64,000 bases of DNA from Cordia subcordata. Taxonomy: Eukaryota > Streptophyta > Magnoliopsida > Boraginales > Cordiaceae. Each line of letters begins with the position of its first letter. Position 1 is the first letter of the stretch. Location: assembly GCA_028554755.1 (NCBI GenBank), contig JAPTOF010000010.1, forward strand, positions 15,094,501-15,158,500, written 5' to 3'. Under the pieces are notes generated by a model that had not been told where the DNA came from, did no database searches, and saw only the letters and a program-made list of their open reading frames with translations. Positions 32,560 through 44,338 of this stretch are shown piece by piece. A program made the translations under genes and the position numbers.

Positions 32560-32935
32560 CATTTGAGGGAGATGAATTGCATCTTATTGGCCAAAAAGCT
32601 TTACACGCAGAGTGCAGATGGTTTGCCTTTAAGATGTTTGGGTAAAGAAAAGGCCTTACGTGCAATGGCCAAAGTTCACGAAAGGATGTCTAGGGCACGT
32701 CAGTCAAGCCCACAGATGTAATGAGCACTGAGGCGAAAAGGGTATTATTGGCCCATAATAGTGGACGATTCCATTAGATACGCCAAAGGATGCCAACAAT
32801 GTCAAAAACATGACTTGGTCCAAAGGGTGCCTGCTGTGGAATTTCACCCAATAGTTAAGCCCTAGACATTTTGAGGATGGGTAATTGACGTTATTGGGAA
32901 GATTGGACCATTTTCTTCTAAAGGTCATGCATTCA
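32560..32935 (+). pseudogene. Tat integrase N-terminal half (split by Athila insertion)
   Basis: AKRVLLAHNS and the cysteine pair of the HHCC finger (GCQQCQKH) are visible across frames, then WVIDVIGKIGPFSSKGHAF with the first catalytic aspartate. The frame is cut at 32935 inside the target duplication ATTCA. It resumes in the same frame at 45694, showing that the Athila element inserted here. Confidence 0.75.
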
Positions 32936-34283
32936 TGATGGGCGTCAAAACTACCAAAAATAATATTCCAATTCTTACCTCGCAAAGTTAATTAGAGTAC
33001 GTGATGAATCCACGGGGATTGGGAGAATATTTTATGCTTATTATACCAAGTAGATTAATCAACTAAGTTGCAATCAAAAAGGGGGGAATTAAATGCAAAA
33101 CATTAAAATAAATAAGGCTATCCAAACCACTGGTCACACTGTGTGGGCACATAATTTGGCTAGAAAATAAAAAAACATAAATAAAAATTAAAATGACTAA
33201 AATATGAAATTCTAAATTAATGCAAGGCTGGAAACACAGAAAATCAACGAGAATAAAATCTAGCCTGAGGAACAATCACAATTTCGGTCAACAAATTCGA
33301 TCCTATATGCAAAAATACTTTCAACTATTTCAATAAATCAGTTATAGTTATTGGCTCGGCCTAATAACCTCATCTTTCCTTACAGATTTGATAACGGTTT
33401 AAATCCCTATGATTTTTCCTGTTATTCCCTTACCTATTAGACGTTCTAATCCCCGGAGATGCCCATAGGATCTATCTAACGGCAGTAATAAAATCTAGAA
33501 AGACCTGATTCTAAAAGTCAGTACTCTCGCGGTTATTGCTCATTTAGATTACGTAATTACACAGGAAACCTGATTACCACTATATTTAGATTAATTTCAT
33601 TAATCTAACTGGCTACCTATTGTCACGCAATTAAATAATCGCGTGCAAAATTAAATAATAACAGATCAATATTAATTATTAAAACAGTAAATACGCAAAT
33701 ACCGAAATAGAATGAAAAGAATAAAAACACTTAGATCTCACGAATTTGATAAACCAAAATCTTCATTAGTCCTCAGCTAGAGTAGAAAATTAGAGCAACT
33801 TGTCCATGAATATTGCCCAAAGAATAAAGAGAAAATTTAATGTTATCTGCTAAAAGCTGTCTACCTCTAAAGTACAAATAAGAGGTATTTATATAAAAAA
33901 CCCTAACCTATTTTCCTTATTGGATAAAGAAACCTGGCCCAAAAAGAATAATAAGGTAAAAGCCTAAATATAAGTTCCAACAAAATAAAAAGTCTGCTAA
34001 TATTTAATCTAATTCCTTCCAAAAGCCCAGAAAAAATATTTTCCATCTTGATCAACCCGGTCAAACCCGCGTAGCAATTAGATGGCATTTTTCCACGTGA
34101 CGGTGTCAACTTTGACCGCTACAAACACGTCCAAAAAGCTTCTATATCCATATGTAATGCATCCAACTCCTTTTCCTAAGCACAATTATGCAAAATTACA
34201 TTAAAAACATCGATTAAAAAGCATTCTATTCCAAAATCAAGTACATCTAACATATAAATTAAACACTTATTTAGAACTTATCA
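32936..34283 (-). repeat. 3' LTR of Athila-1
   Basis: It is 1,348 bp and ends TTTAGAACTTATCA. Compared with the 5' LTR it lacks ~13 bp at 33008 (GAGAATAGGGTCG in the partner). Many differences between the two LTRs are C/T or G/A, as expected after decay of methylated cytosines. Confidence 0.9.
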
Positions 34284-36183
34284 AATTCCCCCACACTTGA
34301 ACCATGCTTGCCCTCAAGCATGAAAACAATAAGGAACAGGGCATTCACATGCAAGACTGACCAAGACTGAAATTATGCAAAGATTCCAAGTTTTACAACA
34401 AAAAATAATGCAAGTCCTGCAATTACAATTTTTGTACTTTCATAAACATAACTAACTTCAAAGAATACAAAGTACATAATAAAGTTAAGACATATGTTCA
34501 TCAAAGCTTCAACTTCACAGTTCATCTACCAATTTTATCATTCTACATTTCATCATGTCACCATTCAATCACAGGAACATAATCATTCAAGCTCAACCTC
34601 TCAACATATGTACAAGTCCTGACCCAATTCAAGCATTTATAAAAACAAGCAAGTTAACATACTGACAAACTAAGTGTTCTTCTTCTTTCAACCAACTTGC
34701 AATGTTTTTAGCCAAAAGAGTGCACTAATTTTGCAAATTCCTACAGCACTTTTTCCAAAAGTAAGACTTGACTTGACCAAAGATTTTCAAAAAGAAGCCT
34801 AACTTAGCAAGAAAATTCCCACAAATAAACATCTTCATCAAAAATATAGCCACAAACTTCCCTCAAGAATAATTCCATCAGAATTTTCCACTGGACTTTA
34901 AACTAACTCAACCATCCATCAAAGTAAAAACACGCACATAAACCTTCAAAAGTTCCTCCACCTCAACTCAAAGAAACTCGAAAGGAAAAACAAAGGTAAG
35001 CCAGTTTTTCAGCAAGTCAAAACAAGAACCACCACATGTACAAGTCACCTTGCTAGCACCCAAAACACTATATAAATGAACCTTGCACCATTTAAGCACA
35101 CAAAAGAGATTTAAGCCAAGTATGATTATGCTAATGCAAAGAAGAGATCAAAGCACTGCCTTGATGTGCAATTTTTCCTCAAAGAAAATAAGTTTGTGCC
35201 TTGGCCTAGCTACCGGAAAGCCGGATCACTTCAACTGCCCTTTTTTCACAATTTTCATGAATTGCCTAGAATGTCATCCACCCTTTTTATGCGATGACAA
35301 ACATTTATGATGAATGCCCCAGGTTACTCAGTTGGTCACAATTCTAGGTGGCTTTTAGCTCTACTCATGAATCTCCGTTTTTTTCTTTCTTTTGGAGAAC
35401 AGCGGAGTAAAAAGGTACGCATTTACCTTGATTTCATGCATTCTTCCAGTTTTTTTTTACACTTTCATTACTTTTGCAGGAGTGACCTCAACCCCGACAT
35501 AACTTTCCTAGATATGCAGTTTTTCACAATTTTATCACAAAAATAAATCAAGACAAGTATCTCTCAAACTCAAACTAAGCATTAGCTTCCAATTTAAGCG
35601 CATGCACATTTTTAGCCCAAGTTAAGATTAAGTAAGGTTCAAGCATAGCGTGTTCAAGTGTCTATCAAGGGACAAAAACAATGGGGATGGATTCATTGCA
35701 CGTACTAACTTGCCATTGCAATCAAAGCAAGTTTCCCAAGCATGGGGATTAGATTTTTTTCATGAGGAATGCCAAGCTTACAAAGTTAACAGTTGAGCCA
35801 AAAATATTTGGACAAATAAAGCTAAGGAAACAAAAACTTGACCAAAACTCTTTTTTCTATTTTTTGTTTTCATTTTTTTCATTCATTTTTCCATGAAGAC
35901 AAGACACAGGAAGACTCAAACAATGCTAAATAAAACACAATTACTCATAAAGACTCGAATTACCATATAAAGACACATCTAAGTATAAGCAAGACTCAAA
36001 ATAAAAGACAAAAAACAAAAACACAAAGCAGTCCTCCCCCACACTTAGCATACACATTGTCCTCAATGTGGAAATAAAAGAAAGCAGACAAAGAAGAAAT
36101 AAGGACAAAAACAAAAAAAATAAGAAAAAGAAAAAAAAATCTGAGGACTTCCCTAAAACACAAGTGAGGGAGTTGTGTGGCTG
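34284..36183 (-). other. Athila-1 3' non-coding region with PPT
   Basis: The minus strand ends AAGTGTGGGGGAATT, a polypurine tract, right before the 3' LTR. It is preceded by CATGCTTGAGGGCAAGCATG, a perfect inverted repeat apart from its centre. A second TGTCCTCAATGTGG / CCACACTTAGCAT block sits near 36040. The rest is pyrimidine- and A-rich with no credible gene. Confidence 0.7.
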
Positions 36184-37565
36184 TCAAGCATCTGAATCGG
36201 GACCATGGTACCCCCACGCATAAATGAACTCCTCCAATTTAGCCAACCTAGTGGATTGATCAGCGAGAGATGCTTCAATACAAGCAAGTCGAGCATCGTC
36301 TACAGTCTGGGCCGTGGAAGTGGACAGGCCTGCCAAGTGAGAAGCTGAGGCTTCATGAGTCTCCCCCGTAGGTTCACCGCCCTGACGAGCTCCCTGCACA
36401 ACGAAAATAAACCTATCTTCGTCCTTTCAGACAAGATTCATAGCTTGCAAACATGGTAGATCAAGATATGCAATGTCAAAGGCTTTAGTGAGAGCAATGG
36501 AGCGTGACCTAAAGCGAGTCTGTGTATGGGCAATATGAATAATAAAAGATCCAAAAATGAGTGGCCTCCTACTAGAATGAAGTAAAGTTTGCAAATGCTG
36601 AAGAAGCCAATAACCAAAGTTAACTCCTTTCTTATGAACCATGCACCAAAAGAAAAAGAGTTCCATTTTTGTTAGAACTGCAGGATTATCGGCTCTTCCT
36701 GAAAAGGAATATGCCAAAAAACGATGGATATAAAGTAGTGCAGGATTTTCAAGAAACTGATCGCATGTGGTGCTAGGTCTATAGGGGAGGGGATCTCTAG
36801 GAGCCAATTCTTTATAAGCCAATGCGGCATCAAAATCAGGGGGAAAAGTGCAATAACTGTGCAAATACTCCTCAGTAGCAGAAAATCTTCTAGTAATGAA
36901 TTCAAGCATAAGGTTAAACTCAGTCACAGATAGAGAAAAATCATTACTCATCAAACGAAAGTGAACACGATTCGGTGTGTTAATAGTCATAGTGCCCGAC
37001 ATGTCAAACTTAAAAGTGGCATAAAATTCACGCGTAAGTTCATAAAAAGTAGCCTTATGGATAGATTCATATTTCCTCAGACCAACATTATCAAGAAATG
37101 CTAACACTTCAGATTGTAAACCAAGCAATTCTAGTGCAGCTAAATCTATCGTCTTATAAGCATATAAGTCTCGAGAAAACATTTCATTATACCTTCACGA
37201 TGTTCAGGGTTGATGAATAATGGAGCAATAGGTGGAAGAGTTGTGTCCGTACCTTACAAAACTCGGCCAACCGTTATTCGAAATTGGCGGCCCAAATATG
37301 GAAGTGGTGGTGCAACCAGTGGGGCTGTCGTGGCTTGTTCCGGCGTTGTAGCTACAGCCGTGTCATCGCTATCTGTTGAAGATGCTGATGAAGTAGTTGA
37401 TGGTGTAGAATCATGAGACAGGGAATCCAGAATAATCTCGATAGTATTTGGCAAATTTCTGCCCTGAAAAGTGCGCACACGACTGGTTGGAGGTGACTGC
37501 ACCTGCAACGCAATATGTTGGCTACGACAATGGGGTGATTCACCGGTGGATTTTTTTCTGTCCAT
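36184..37565 (-). pseudogene. ATHILA ORF1-type gene in the envelope position
   Basis: Three consecutive minus frames make up one gene. 37565-37254 is a Ser/Thr/Pro-rich N-terminus. 37182-36427 (251 aa) is the core, with EFYATFKFDMSGTM, VHFRLMSNDFSLSVTEFNLM, ENPALLYIHRFLAYSFSGR and ELFFFWCMVHKKGVNFGYWL. 36399-36184 has an alanine-rich, coiled-coil-like tail. The core resembles the ATHILA ORF-1 family, of unknown function, encoded 3' of pol in Athila elements. It lies where envelope-like genes occur. The 251-aa core is intact, which is unusual in this element. Confidence 0.65.
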
Positions 37566-38965
37566 TACTGAGCTTCAAAAGGCACTGATGGTGATACAGA
37601 CAAAGAGAAGAACTGGATGAAATCAAAATAAGTGCAAATACTATAACACAACTAAGTCTTCCTGAATTTTTTTTTTTCAACAGCTTCTGCCTTCTTTTTT
37701 TTTTTTCAAAATTTAATGAACCACAGTACCTAATTTACCCAACAAAAAGTTTCAAGAATTGTCGGATTGCTGCAGCGGCGCAGGTGTTGGATGGTGGCAG
37801 GTGGTTGTTGGGTAGTATTGGTGATGGCAGAGGACAACAATGCTGAACGATGGTGCTACGATGATAATGATGATGCTGCTGGTTAGGGAAGCTTGGTGAC
37901 ACAGCGGTGAAGGTGAAGCACGAGATGATGATGATGATGTGTGATGACGCCGCGGCGGAAGCTATTAGATGGTGACCGATGGTTGTGGCGCCAAAATTTG
38001 ATGGGTCTTGATGATGACGGAAGATGAAGATATGGTGGTTATAGTGTCAATATAGGGAGAGCTCGGCAGAAGAGAGAGAAATGGCTGTGTGTGTGTGTCA
38101 AAGGTGATGATAGTGAATGATGGTGGTGCTGTCGTAGATGGTGGTCACAGCAGGTTGGTTAGTTGGCGCAAAGAAGATGATGATAACGATGGCGAGATGC
38201 TCAGCAGAAAAGAAAATAATGATGATAACGGTGAGAATGATGATGATGACCGCTGGGTGTGTTGGTTGCTCACTGGTGTGTTGATGATGATGCTATGAAG
38301 AATGGTAAGATGTTGACGTGGTGGAGATGATAATGGTGATGCTGCCGGTTAGGGAAGCTGGGTGACGTTGGGGGAGGATGATGATATTTGATGGTGGTGG
38401 TTGCTAAGGGAGCCGATAAGGGTGAAAATAATTGGGATTGGGATTTTGAAATTAGGTCTGATAAGGTTTGGGGAATTAGGAATAAAGGAAAATTGGGTAT
38501 TAATTGTTATCTATTTAGGAATTGACCCACAGTTTTTTTTTTTTCCTCGCAAATTAAGCTCCATTACACCATTTTTATTTCAAAATCAACTTCCTTTTCT
38601 TATGTCTTCAAACTACCCTGTACCTGCAGCAATCCAAACTTCCAAGTATCACCATTAATCCATAATCAGGGTTTTCCATGAAGAAGATGAGCAGGAAAAT
38701 AATAATAAAATTAATAATAAATAAAAATAAAAATAAATAAAATAAAATAATACAAAAACTATTAGAAAAAATCCTAAAAATTGAAGAAAACTGATAAAAA
38801 ATTTGCAAAAATTAAAAACAAACACAAAATGAAATTTCGAATCCTGTGGGTTGCCGCCCAGCAGCGCCTTTGTTTAACGTCGTCTATTCGATGTTTCGGA
38901 ACGACTACTCGTATTCTGTGGGTGCTTCCAACATCAATTCTTCCACCGTTTGCACATTAAATTCA
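37566..38965. other. Spacer between integrase and ORF1, GAT-rich
   Basis: The stretch 37780-38400 is dominated on the plus strand by GATGATG and GGTGGT runs. It includes a ~45-bp direct repeat (CTGSYGGTTAGGGAAGCTKGGTGAC near 37877 and 38339). 38690-38820 is an (A/T)-rich AAATAAAAATAA stretch. Plus-strand frames here are low-complexity artefacts. Confidence 0.6.
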
Positions 38966-40358
38966 TCATAGAAAAGCTTCAAACGATGACCATTCACCTT
39001 TAACACTATTTGTTTCCAAACTTCGGATTTCTACTGCACCATGCGTAAAAACTTTAGTTACAATAAAATGACCTATCCAATGAGAACGAAGCTTACCTGG
39101 AAACAATTTAAGGAGAAATTGGTAAAGTAACACTTTTTTGGCCCACCAAAAATTGCTTTCTTGATATTCTCTGATCATGATAAGCTTTCATCTTCTCCTT
39201 GTAAATCCTTGAGCTTTCATACGTATCGTTCCGGATTTCCTCGAGCTCTTGGATTTGCAATTTCCGTTGTTCTCCCGCCTTTTCCAATTCCATGTTGCAT
39301 TGTTTGATCGCCCAATATGTCTTGTGCTCTAATTCCACCAGAAGATGGCATGGCTTTCCAAACACCAATCGATATGGTGACATGCCTATCAGTGTTTTGT
39401 AAGCCGTGCAGTAGACCCAAAGAGCATCGTTTAGCCGCAAACTCCAATCCTTCCTATTCAGATTCACCGTCTTTCCAAGAATTGATTTTATTTCTAGATT
39501 AAACACTTCAATTTGTCCATTCTTTTGTGGATGATAAGCTGTGGAAGTCCGATGTGTCACACCATATTTTTTCAAGAGGGCTCCAAAGACTTTATTGCAA
39601 AAATGCATTCCCCTATCACTGATTATGGCTCGTGGAACTCCATACCTATTAAAAATACAAGACTTCACAAAATCCACAACTACTTTAGCATCATCAGTAC
39701 GTGTAGGCTTGGCCTCTATCCATTTAGATACATAATAAATAGCAAGAATGATATACATATACCCAAAACACAAAGGAAATGGTCCCATAAAATCCAATCC
39801 CCACACATCGAAAATTTCACACACAAGAATGGAATTCAAAGGCATTTGATCCCTATGTCCTAAACTACCAGTCCTTTGATAGTTAACACATCTTTTACAA
39901 AACTCGTAGGAATCACAGAATAGGTTCGGCCAAAATAATCCACATTCAAGAATTTTACGTGCAGTTCTTTTTGGACCAAAATGGCCACCACATGCATGTG
40001 TATGACAAAATCTCAAGATGGAAGGAATTTCAGATTCAATGACACATCGTCTAATAACCTGATCAGTGCAATGTTTCCACAAATAAGGGTCATCCCACAC
40101 ATAGTACCTCGCTCCCCTTTTTATTTTATCTTTTTCATTTTTAGACAACTCAGGACACAAAGAACCAGTGACTAAGAAATTGATGATATCAGCAAACCAA
40201 GGAGAGCTATTTTGAACAACAAAAAGAAGCTCATATGGGAAGTTGTCCTTAAGAGGGACTAGTTCCTTGCTCGTGGGCAACTGGCTAAGGTGATCAGCGA
40301 ATCTCCAAGTCAAATTCTTGCATGAGTAACACCCATCGAATAAGCCTTGGCTTTGCAT
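38966..40358 (-). pseudogene. Athila-1 integrase
   Basis: The 416-aa frame 40358-39108 holds a nearly complete integrase. The zinc finger has HTHACGGH and CKRC. The core has [12 protein letters not shown] (D), IISDRGMHF (D) and, 35 residues later, the E of NGQIEV, so the DD35E triad is intact. After a frameshift near 39150 the C-terminal domain continues to 38966 with LFPGKLRSHWIGHF and HGAVEI. The start inside the frame is arbitrary, since integrase is released from a polyprotein. It is the best-preserved pol domain in the window. Confidence 0.88.
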
Positions 40359-40729
40359 CCTTTTTTGCTAAAAGATATCGCAGTGCTGCATGATCAGAAT
40401 AAACAATCACTTTAGTACCAAGCAAATATGAACGAAATTTTTCTAAAGCAAAAATTATCGCTAAAAGCTCCTTTTCTATGATGGAATAATTGCTTTGAGC
40501 CTTGTCCAATGTCCTAGAGGCGTAATATATGACGTGAGGCAACTCATTGGCCTAGGACAACTCCAATCGCATGGTCACTCGTATCGCACATGATTTCAAA
40601 CGAAAGATCCCAACTACGAGGTTGGATAATTGGGGTTGAAATCAACTTCTCTTTCAACTTGTCAAAAGCTTTCTTGCATTCCTCGTTGAATTCGAACACA
40701 GCACCTTTTTGAAGAAGCTTACATAACAG
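40294..40729 (-). pseudogene. Athila-1 RNase H
   Basis: The frame 40542-40294 begins [20 protein letters not shown], then [18 protein letters not shown] and [20 protein letters not shown]. This is standard gypsy RNase H with the later catalytic D of the SDHAAL motif kept. The upstream part (40545-40729) is broken by stops. Confidence 0.85.
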
Positions 40730-41430
40730 TTAAGATACTTTTGCAAAATCTTGGATGAAACGCCTATGAAAACCTGCATGTCCAAGAAAAGCACGAACTT
40801 CCCGCACATTTGCGGGGTAAGGCAAGGTTTTTATAACATTTATTTTTGCTTTATCCACCTCTAACCCTTTCGAAGAAACTATGTGACCTAAAATCAAACC
40901 TTGATCTACCATAAAATGGCACTTTTCATAATTCAAAGCTAGATTTGATTCAAGACACCTTTTCAATATCAAAGCTAGATTATTTAGACATTCATCAAAA
41001 GATTCACCATACACTCTGAAGTCATCCATGAAAACCTCAATCATATTCTCCACATATTCGGAAAAAATACTTACCATACACCTTTGAAAGGTGGTGGGTG
41101 CATTGCATAATCCGAATGGCATTCTTCTATATGCAAACGTACAAAAAGGGTAGGTAAAAGTCATATTTTCTTGATCTTCCAGCGCAAGCGAAATTTGGTG
41201 AAAACCTGAATAACCTTCAAGACAACAATAATGAGTTTTTCTTACTAACCTTTCAAGCATTTGATCAACGAAGAGGAGAGGAAAATGATCTTTTCTCGTT
41301 GCAGCATTCAACTTCCTATAGTATATACATACTCTCCATCCATTTTGAACTCGAGTGGGTACCAACTCACCTTTGTCATTTTCAATAACTGTAATACCTG
41401 TTTTCTTTGGAACAACTTGCACAGAACTAA
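40730..41430 (-). pseudogene. Athila-1 reverse transcriptase
   Basis: This frame of 230 aa starts VVPKKTGITVIENDKGELVP and runs through RKLNAATRKDHFPL, FAYRRMPFGLCNAP and FMDDFRVYG to FLGHAGFHRRFIQDF. The sequence is typical of Athila. Two key changes are visible. The motif-A block FLDGYSG reads CLEGYSG (catalytic D to E). The CIDYRKLN block reads CIYYRKLN. The FMDD motif is intact. The enzyme is probably inactive despite the long open frame. Confidence 0.88.
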
Positions 41431-42748
41431 CCTATTTACTGTCAGAAATTGGATAGATCATACCTGCATCGAGGAGTTTCAAAATCTCTTTCTTTACTAC
41501 CTCCATCATCGGCGGGTTGAGACGACATTGAGCCTCTCTACATGTTTTGGTTTCATCATCTAGTAAGATTCGATGCATACATGTAAAGGGGCTCAAACCT
41601 TTAATATCAGCAATGGTTCACCCAATGGCTACCTTAAACACCTTTAAGACTCCAATCAACCTTTCTTCTTCTATTTCGCTAAGCTTACTAGAGATAATAA
41701 CTGGAAGCGTTTCCTTTTCTCCCAAGTATGCATACTTGAGATGATCAAGTAATTTCTTCAATTCCAATTCCGGGGCCTGCAAAATAGAAGGAAGAAGCTT
41801 TGTATGAGATGTAGGAAGTGCAAGAGAGGATGAACCGTACCTCTATGGTTTTTGTTCTTCCAAAGCATAGAGAATTTCAAGAAAATCTCCCTTTATGGCA
41901 TAATTTGTCTCAATTTCCTGCAATCTTTCAAGAATAAAACTTTTGCAAATAATCACATTTAACTTGTCATCTTCAAACAATTCAAGAAATTCTTGATCCC
42001 CTAATTCATGCAAATTCTCAAATAGTGGATCATAAGCTTCCAAGCCAAAAACACAAGAGATATCACTAGGATATTTCATAGCATCATAAACATTAAATTT
42101 CATTACATCACCATCAAATTCCAAAGTCATAGTTCCATCATGAACATCAATTTTTGCTCAAGCAGTGATAAGAAAAGGTCTACCTAGCAAGATTTCACAA
42201 GATTTGGAAGATAAATCTTCCTCCATGTCAAGCACATAAAAATCAACAAGAAAGACTAATTTACCCACTTGCACAAAAACATCCTCTAAAACACCTTTAG
42301 GATAAACCAAAGATCTATCAGCTAGTTGAATTACAATGCCCGTTTATTTCAATAGTCCTACCTTTAAAGGTCCCCTCATTCAAAGTGGAGTAAATAGACT
42401 TAGGCATGACATTAATAGGTGCTCTTAAATCACACATAGCTTTCTTAATGCCTAGAGAGCCTATTTGACAAGAGATAGCAAACATACCTTGGTCTTTGAA
42501 TTTTGGCAGCAATCTCTTCTTAAGTACAGCGGAGACGTTCTCCCCTACACTTATCTTTCATTACCCATAAGCTTCTTCTTATTAGTGCATAATTCCTTCA
42601 AAAATTTTGCAATTCGAGGTATATGTCTAATTGCATCTAATAAGGGAATATTTACCTCAACTTCGTGAAAAAGCTCAAAAATCTCCTTCTCTTCGTTCTC
42701 GTTTTTGGACTTTGTGAATCTCTCAGGAAAAGGAGGCTTAACCACCAA
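41431..42748 (-). pseudogene. Athila-1 protease region and linker to RT
   Basis: 42748-42551 encodes the gag-protease junction (FPERFTKSK, VNIPLLDAIRHIPRIAKFLK). The protease is at 42512-42318 with FAISCQIGSLGIKKAMCDLR and INVMPKSIY. The active site reads D-L-R-A where Athila proteases have D-L-G-A, so the glycine is lost. 42130-41843 (TLEFDGDVMKFNVYDAMKYP) is the protease tail. 41842-41431 is the RT N-terminal extension with stops. Confidence 0.8.
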
Positions 42749-44289
42749 CTTTGCACCATTTTTAGTTCTGTTTTATCTCTGTCTAGCACTTTTTCATCGC
42801 ATTCTGCACCAATTTTTTCAATTTCTTTCTCTATTTCAGGTGTGTCAACTTTGCGTGCCCATGCCTAGCCGGACAGTGGCTATCTTGCAACTCCTTTCCT
42901 CTTTGTAAGGTCATGGAACTTGCGTTTTGCTTTGGATTGACCACTGTTTGAGATGGTAGCTTACCTTGGGACTCTAATCGGCTAACGGAGATGGCTAATT
43001 GGCTAACTTGGTTTTCCAAGTTCTTAATACTTGCCTTTGTATCCTGTTGAAATTTTTGGCCATTAAGAGCAAGAGATTTTGCAATATCTTCAAGAGAAGT
43101 ACTTGAATTTGGAGGTGAAGGCTGCTGCGGTAGGGTTGGTCATGGTTGGAAGTGTTGCGCATTAGGTGGATTATAATTTTGTGGCCTCGCTTCATAGCTC
43201 AAATTTTCATATGGTCCCTCCAACCAGGGTTATAAGTAGTTGAAAAAGGATCGTATCTCCTCTATGGTGGACCTGGAAATCCTCCAACGGCATTGGCTTG
43301 TTGAGGATCCTCTTCTTGGAGCATGGGGCACATGTTGGTCGAGTGTCCCGTCTTAGCGCAAATTCTGCAAACCTTTTGAACTGGAACATTACCACCTGCA
43401 ACCAAACTTTGAACACGAGGAGTTAATTGAGTCAATTTCGAATCAATTGAAGAAACACTTACCTCGTTAACTCTTCGTGAAGGTTCTTGTCTCACTTCAA
43501 ATTGCTGCGAATTCGCAGCCATGATAGAAATCAAATCTCTAGCTTGTTGTGGTGTTTTATCAACTATAACGCCTCTGCTTGCGACATCCATCATTTTTCT
43601 CTCTATTGGGAGCATCCTTTCATAAAAATATTGAATGAGAGATTGCTCAAAATCCCATGTTGAGGGCAACTTGCACAAAGTCTTTTAAATCTCTCCCAAT
43701 AGTCATGTAGTAGCTCCAAATCCTTCTGCTTAATGGCACAAATTTCCTTTCTAATACCAGCAGCCCTCGAAGTAGGGAAGAATTTGTCAAGAAAAGACCT
43801 TGCCATTGCATCCCATGTTGTGATAGGTCCAGATGAAAGGTAGAATAACCATTCTTTTGTTGTCTCTGCCAATGAAAATGGAAACGCCCTTAATTTAATT
43901 TGATCTTCCGTCACTCCTTGGGGTTTCATACTGGAACAAACTACATCAAACTCCTTCAAATGCTTATGTGGATCCTTGTTCTCTAATCCGTGGAAGGTGG
44001 GTAGAAGGTGAACTAGAACTAATTTTAGTTCAAAATCTGCATTCAATGGGGGATAAGTGATGCATAGGGGCTGTTGATTCAAGGGGGCAGCCACCAATTC
44101 ACGCAAGGTCTGGTTGTTTTTAGCCATCTTCTCATTTTCGGATTCACTCGATGGTTCACTTTGCACTTGTAAAGCTTTGGCTTGCTTTTGGAGTTGTTTC
44201 CGCAACTTTGCTTCTTTTTTCAAGCTCTTTGCGGTCTTTTCGATTTCAGGATCAAATTGCAACTTACCTGTACGATCTAACCTGGTCAT
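42749..44289 (-). pseudogene. Athila-1 gag
   Basis: The chosen start is the ATG at 44289, just inside the PBS. The frame runs to 43603 with a Lys/Gln-rich coiled-coil-like N-terminus (KSLKKEAKLRKQLQKQAKAL), then LPTFHGLENKDPHKHLKEFD, LRAFPFSLAETTKEWLFYL and WERFKRLCASCPQHGI, the Athila capsid region. A frameshift leads to 43678-43262, with the intact knuckle CRICAKTGHSTNMC. 43195-42831 covers the C-terminus, with the coiled-coil-like QVSQLAISVSRLESQGKLPS. Confidence 0.85.
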
Positions 44290-44317
44290 TAAAAAAGTAA
44301 AAATATCAGCACCAATT

Positions 44318-44333
44318 CCCGGCAATGGCGCCA
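44318..44333 (-). other. Primer-binding site of Athila-1 (tRNA-Asp type)
   Basis: The minus strand reads TGGCGCCATTGCCGGG five bases inside the 5' LTR. This is the PBS usual for Athila/Tat elements, with one transition. Confidence 0.88.
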
Positions 44334-44338
44334 AAATT

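Noticed and set aside
37210..38298. Plus-strand frames at 37210-37416 and 38089-38298
   Set aside because: They are antisense to the Athila ORF1 N-terminus or GAT-rich low complexity, with no domain.
39317..40175. Plus-strand frames antisense to the Athila-1 integrase
   Set aside because: They are shadows of the well-supported minus-strand integrase.
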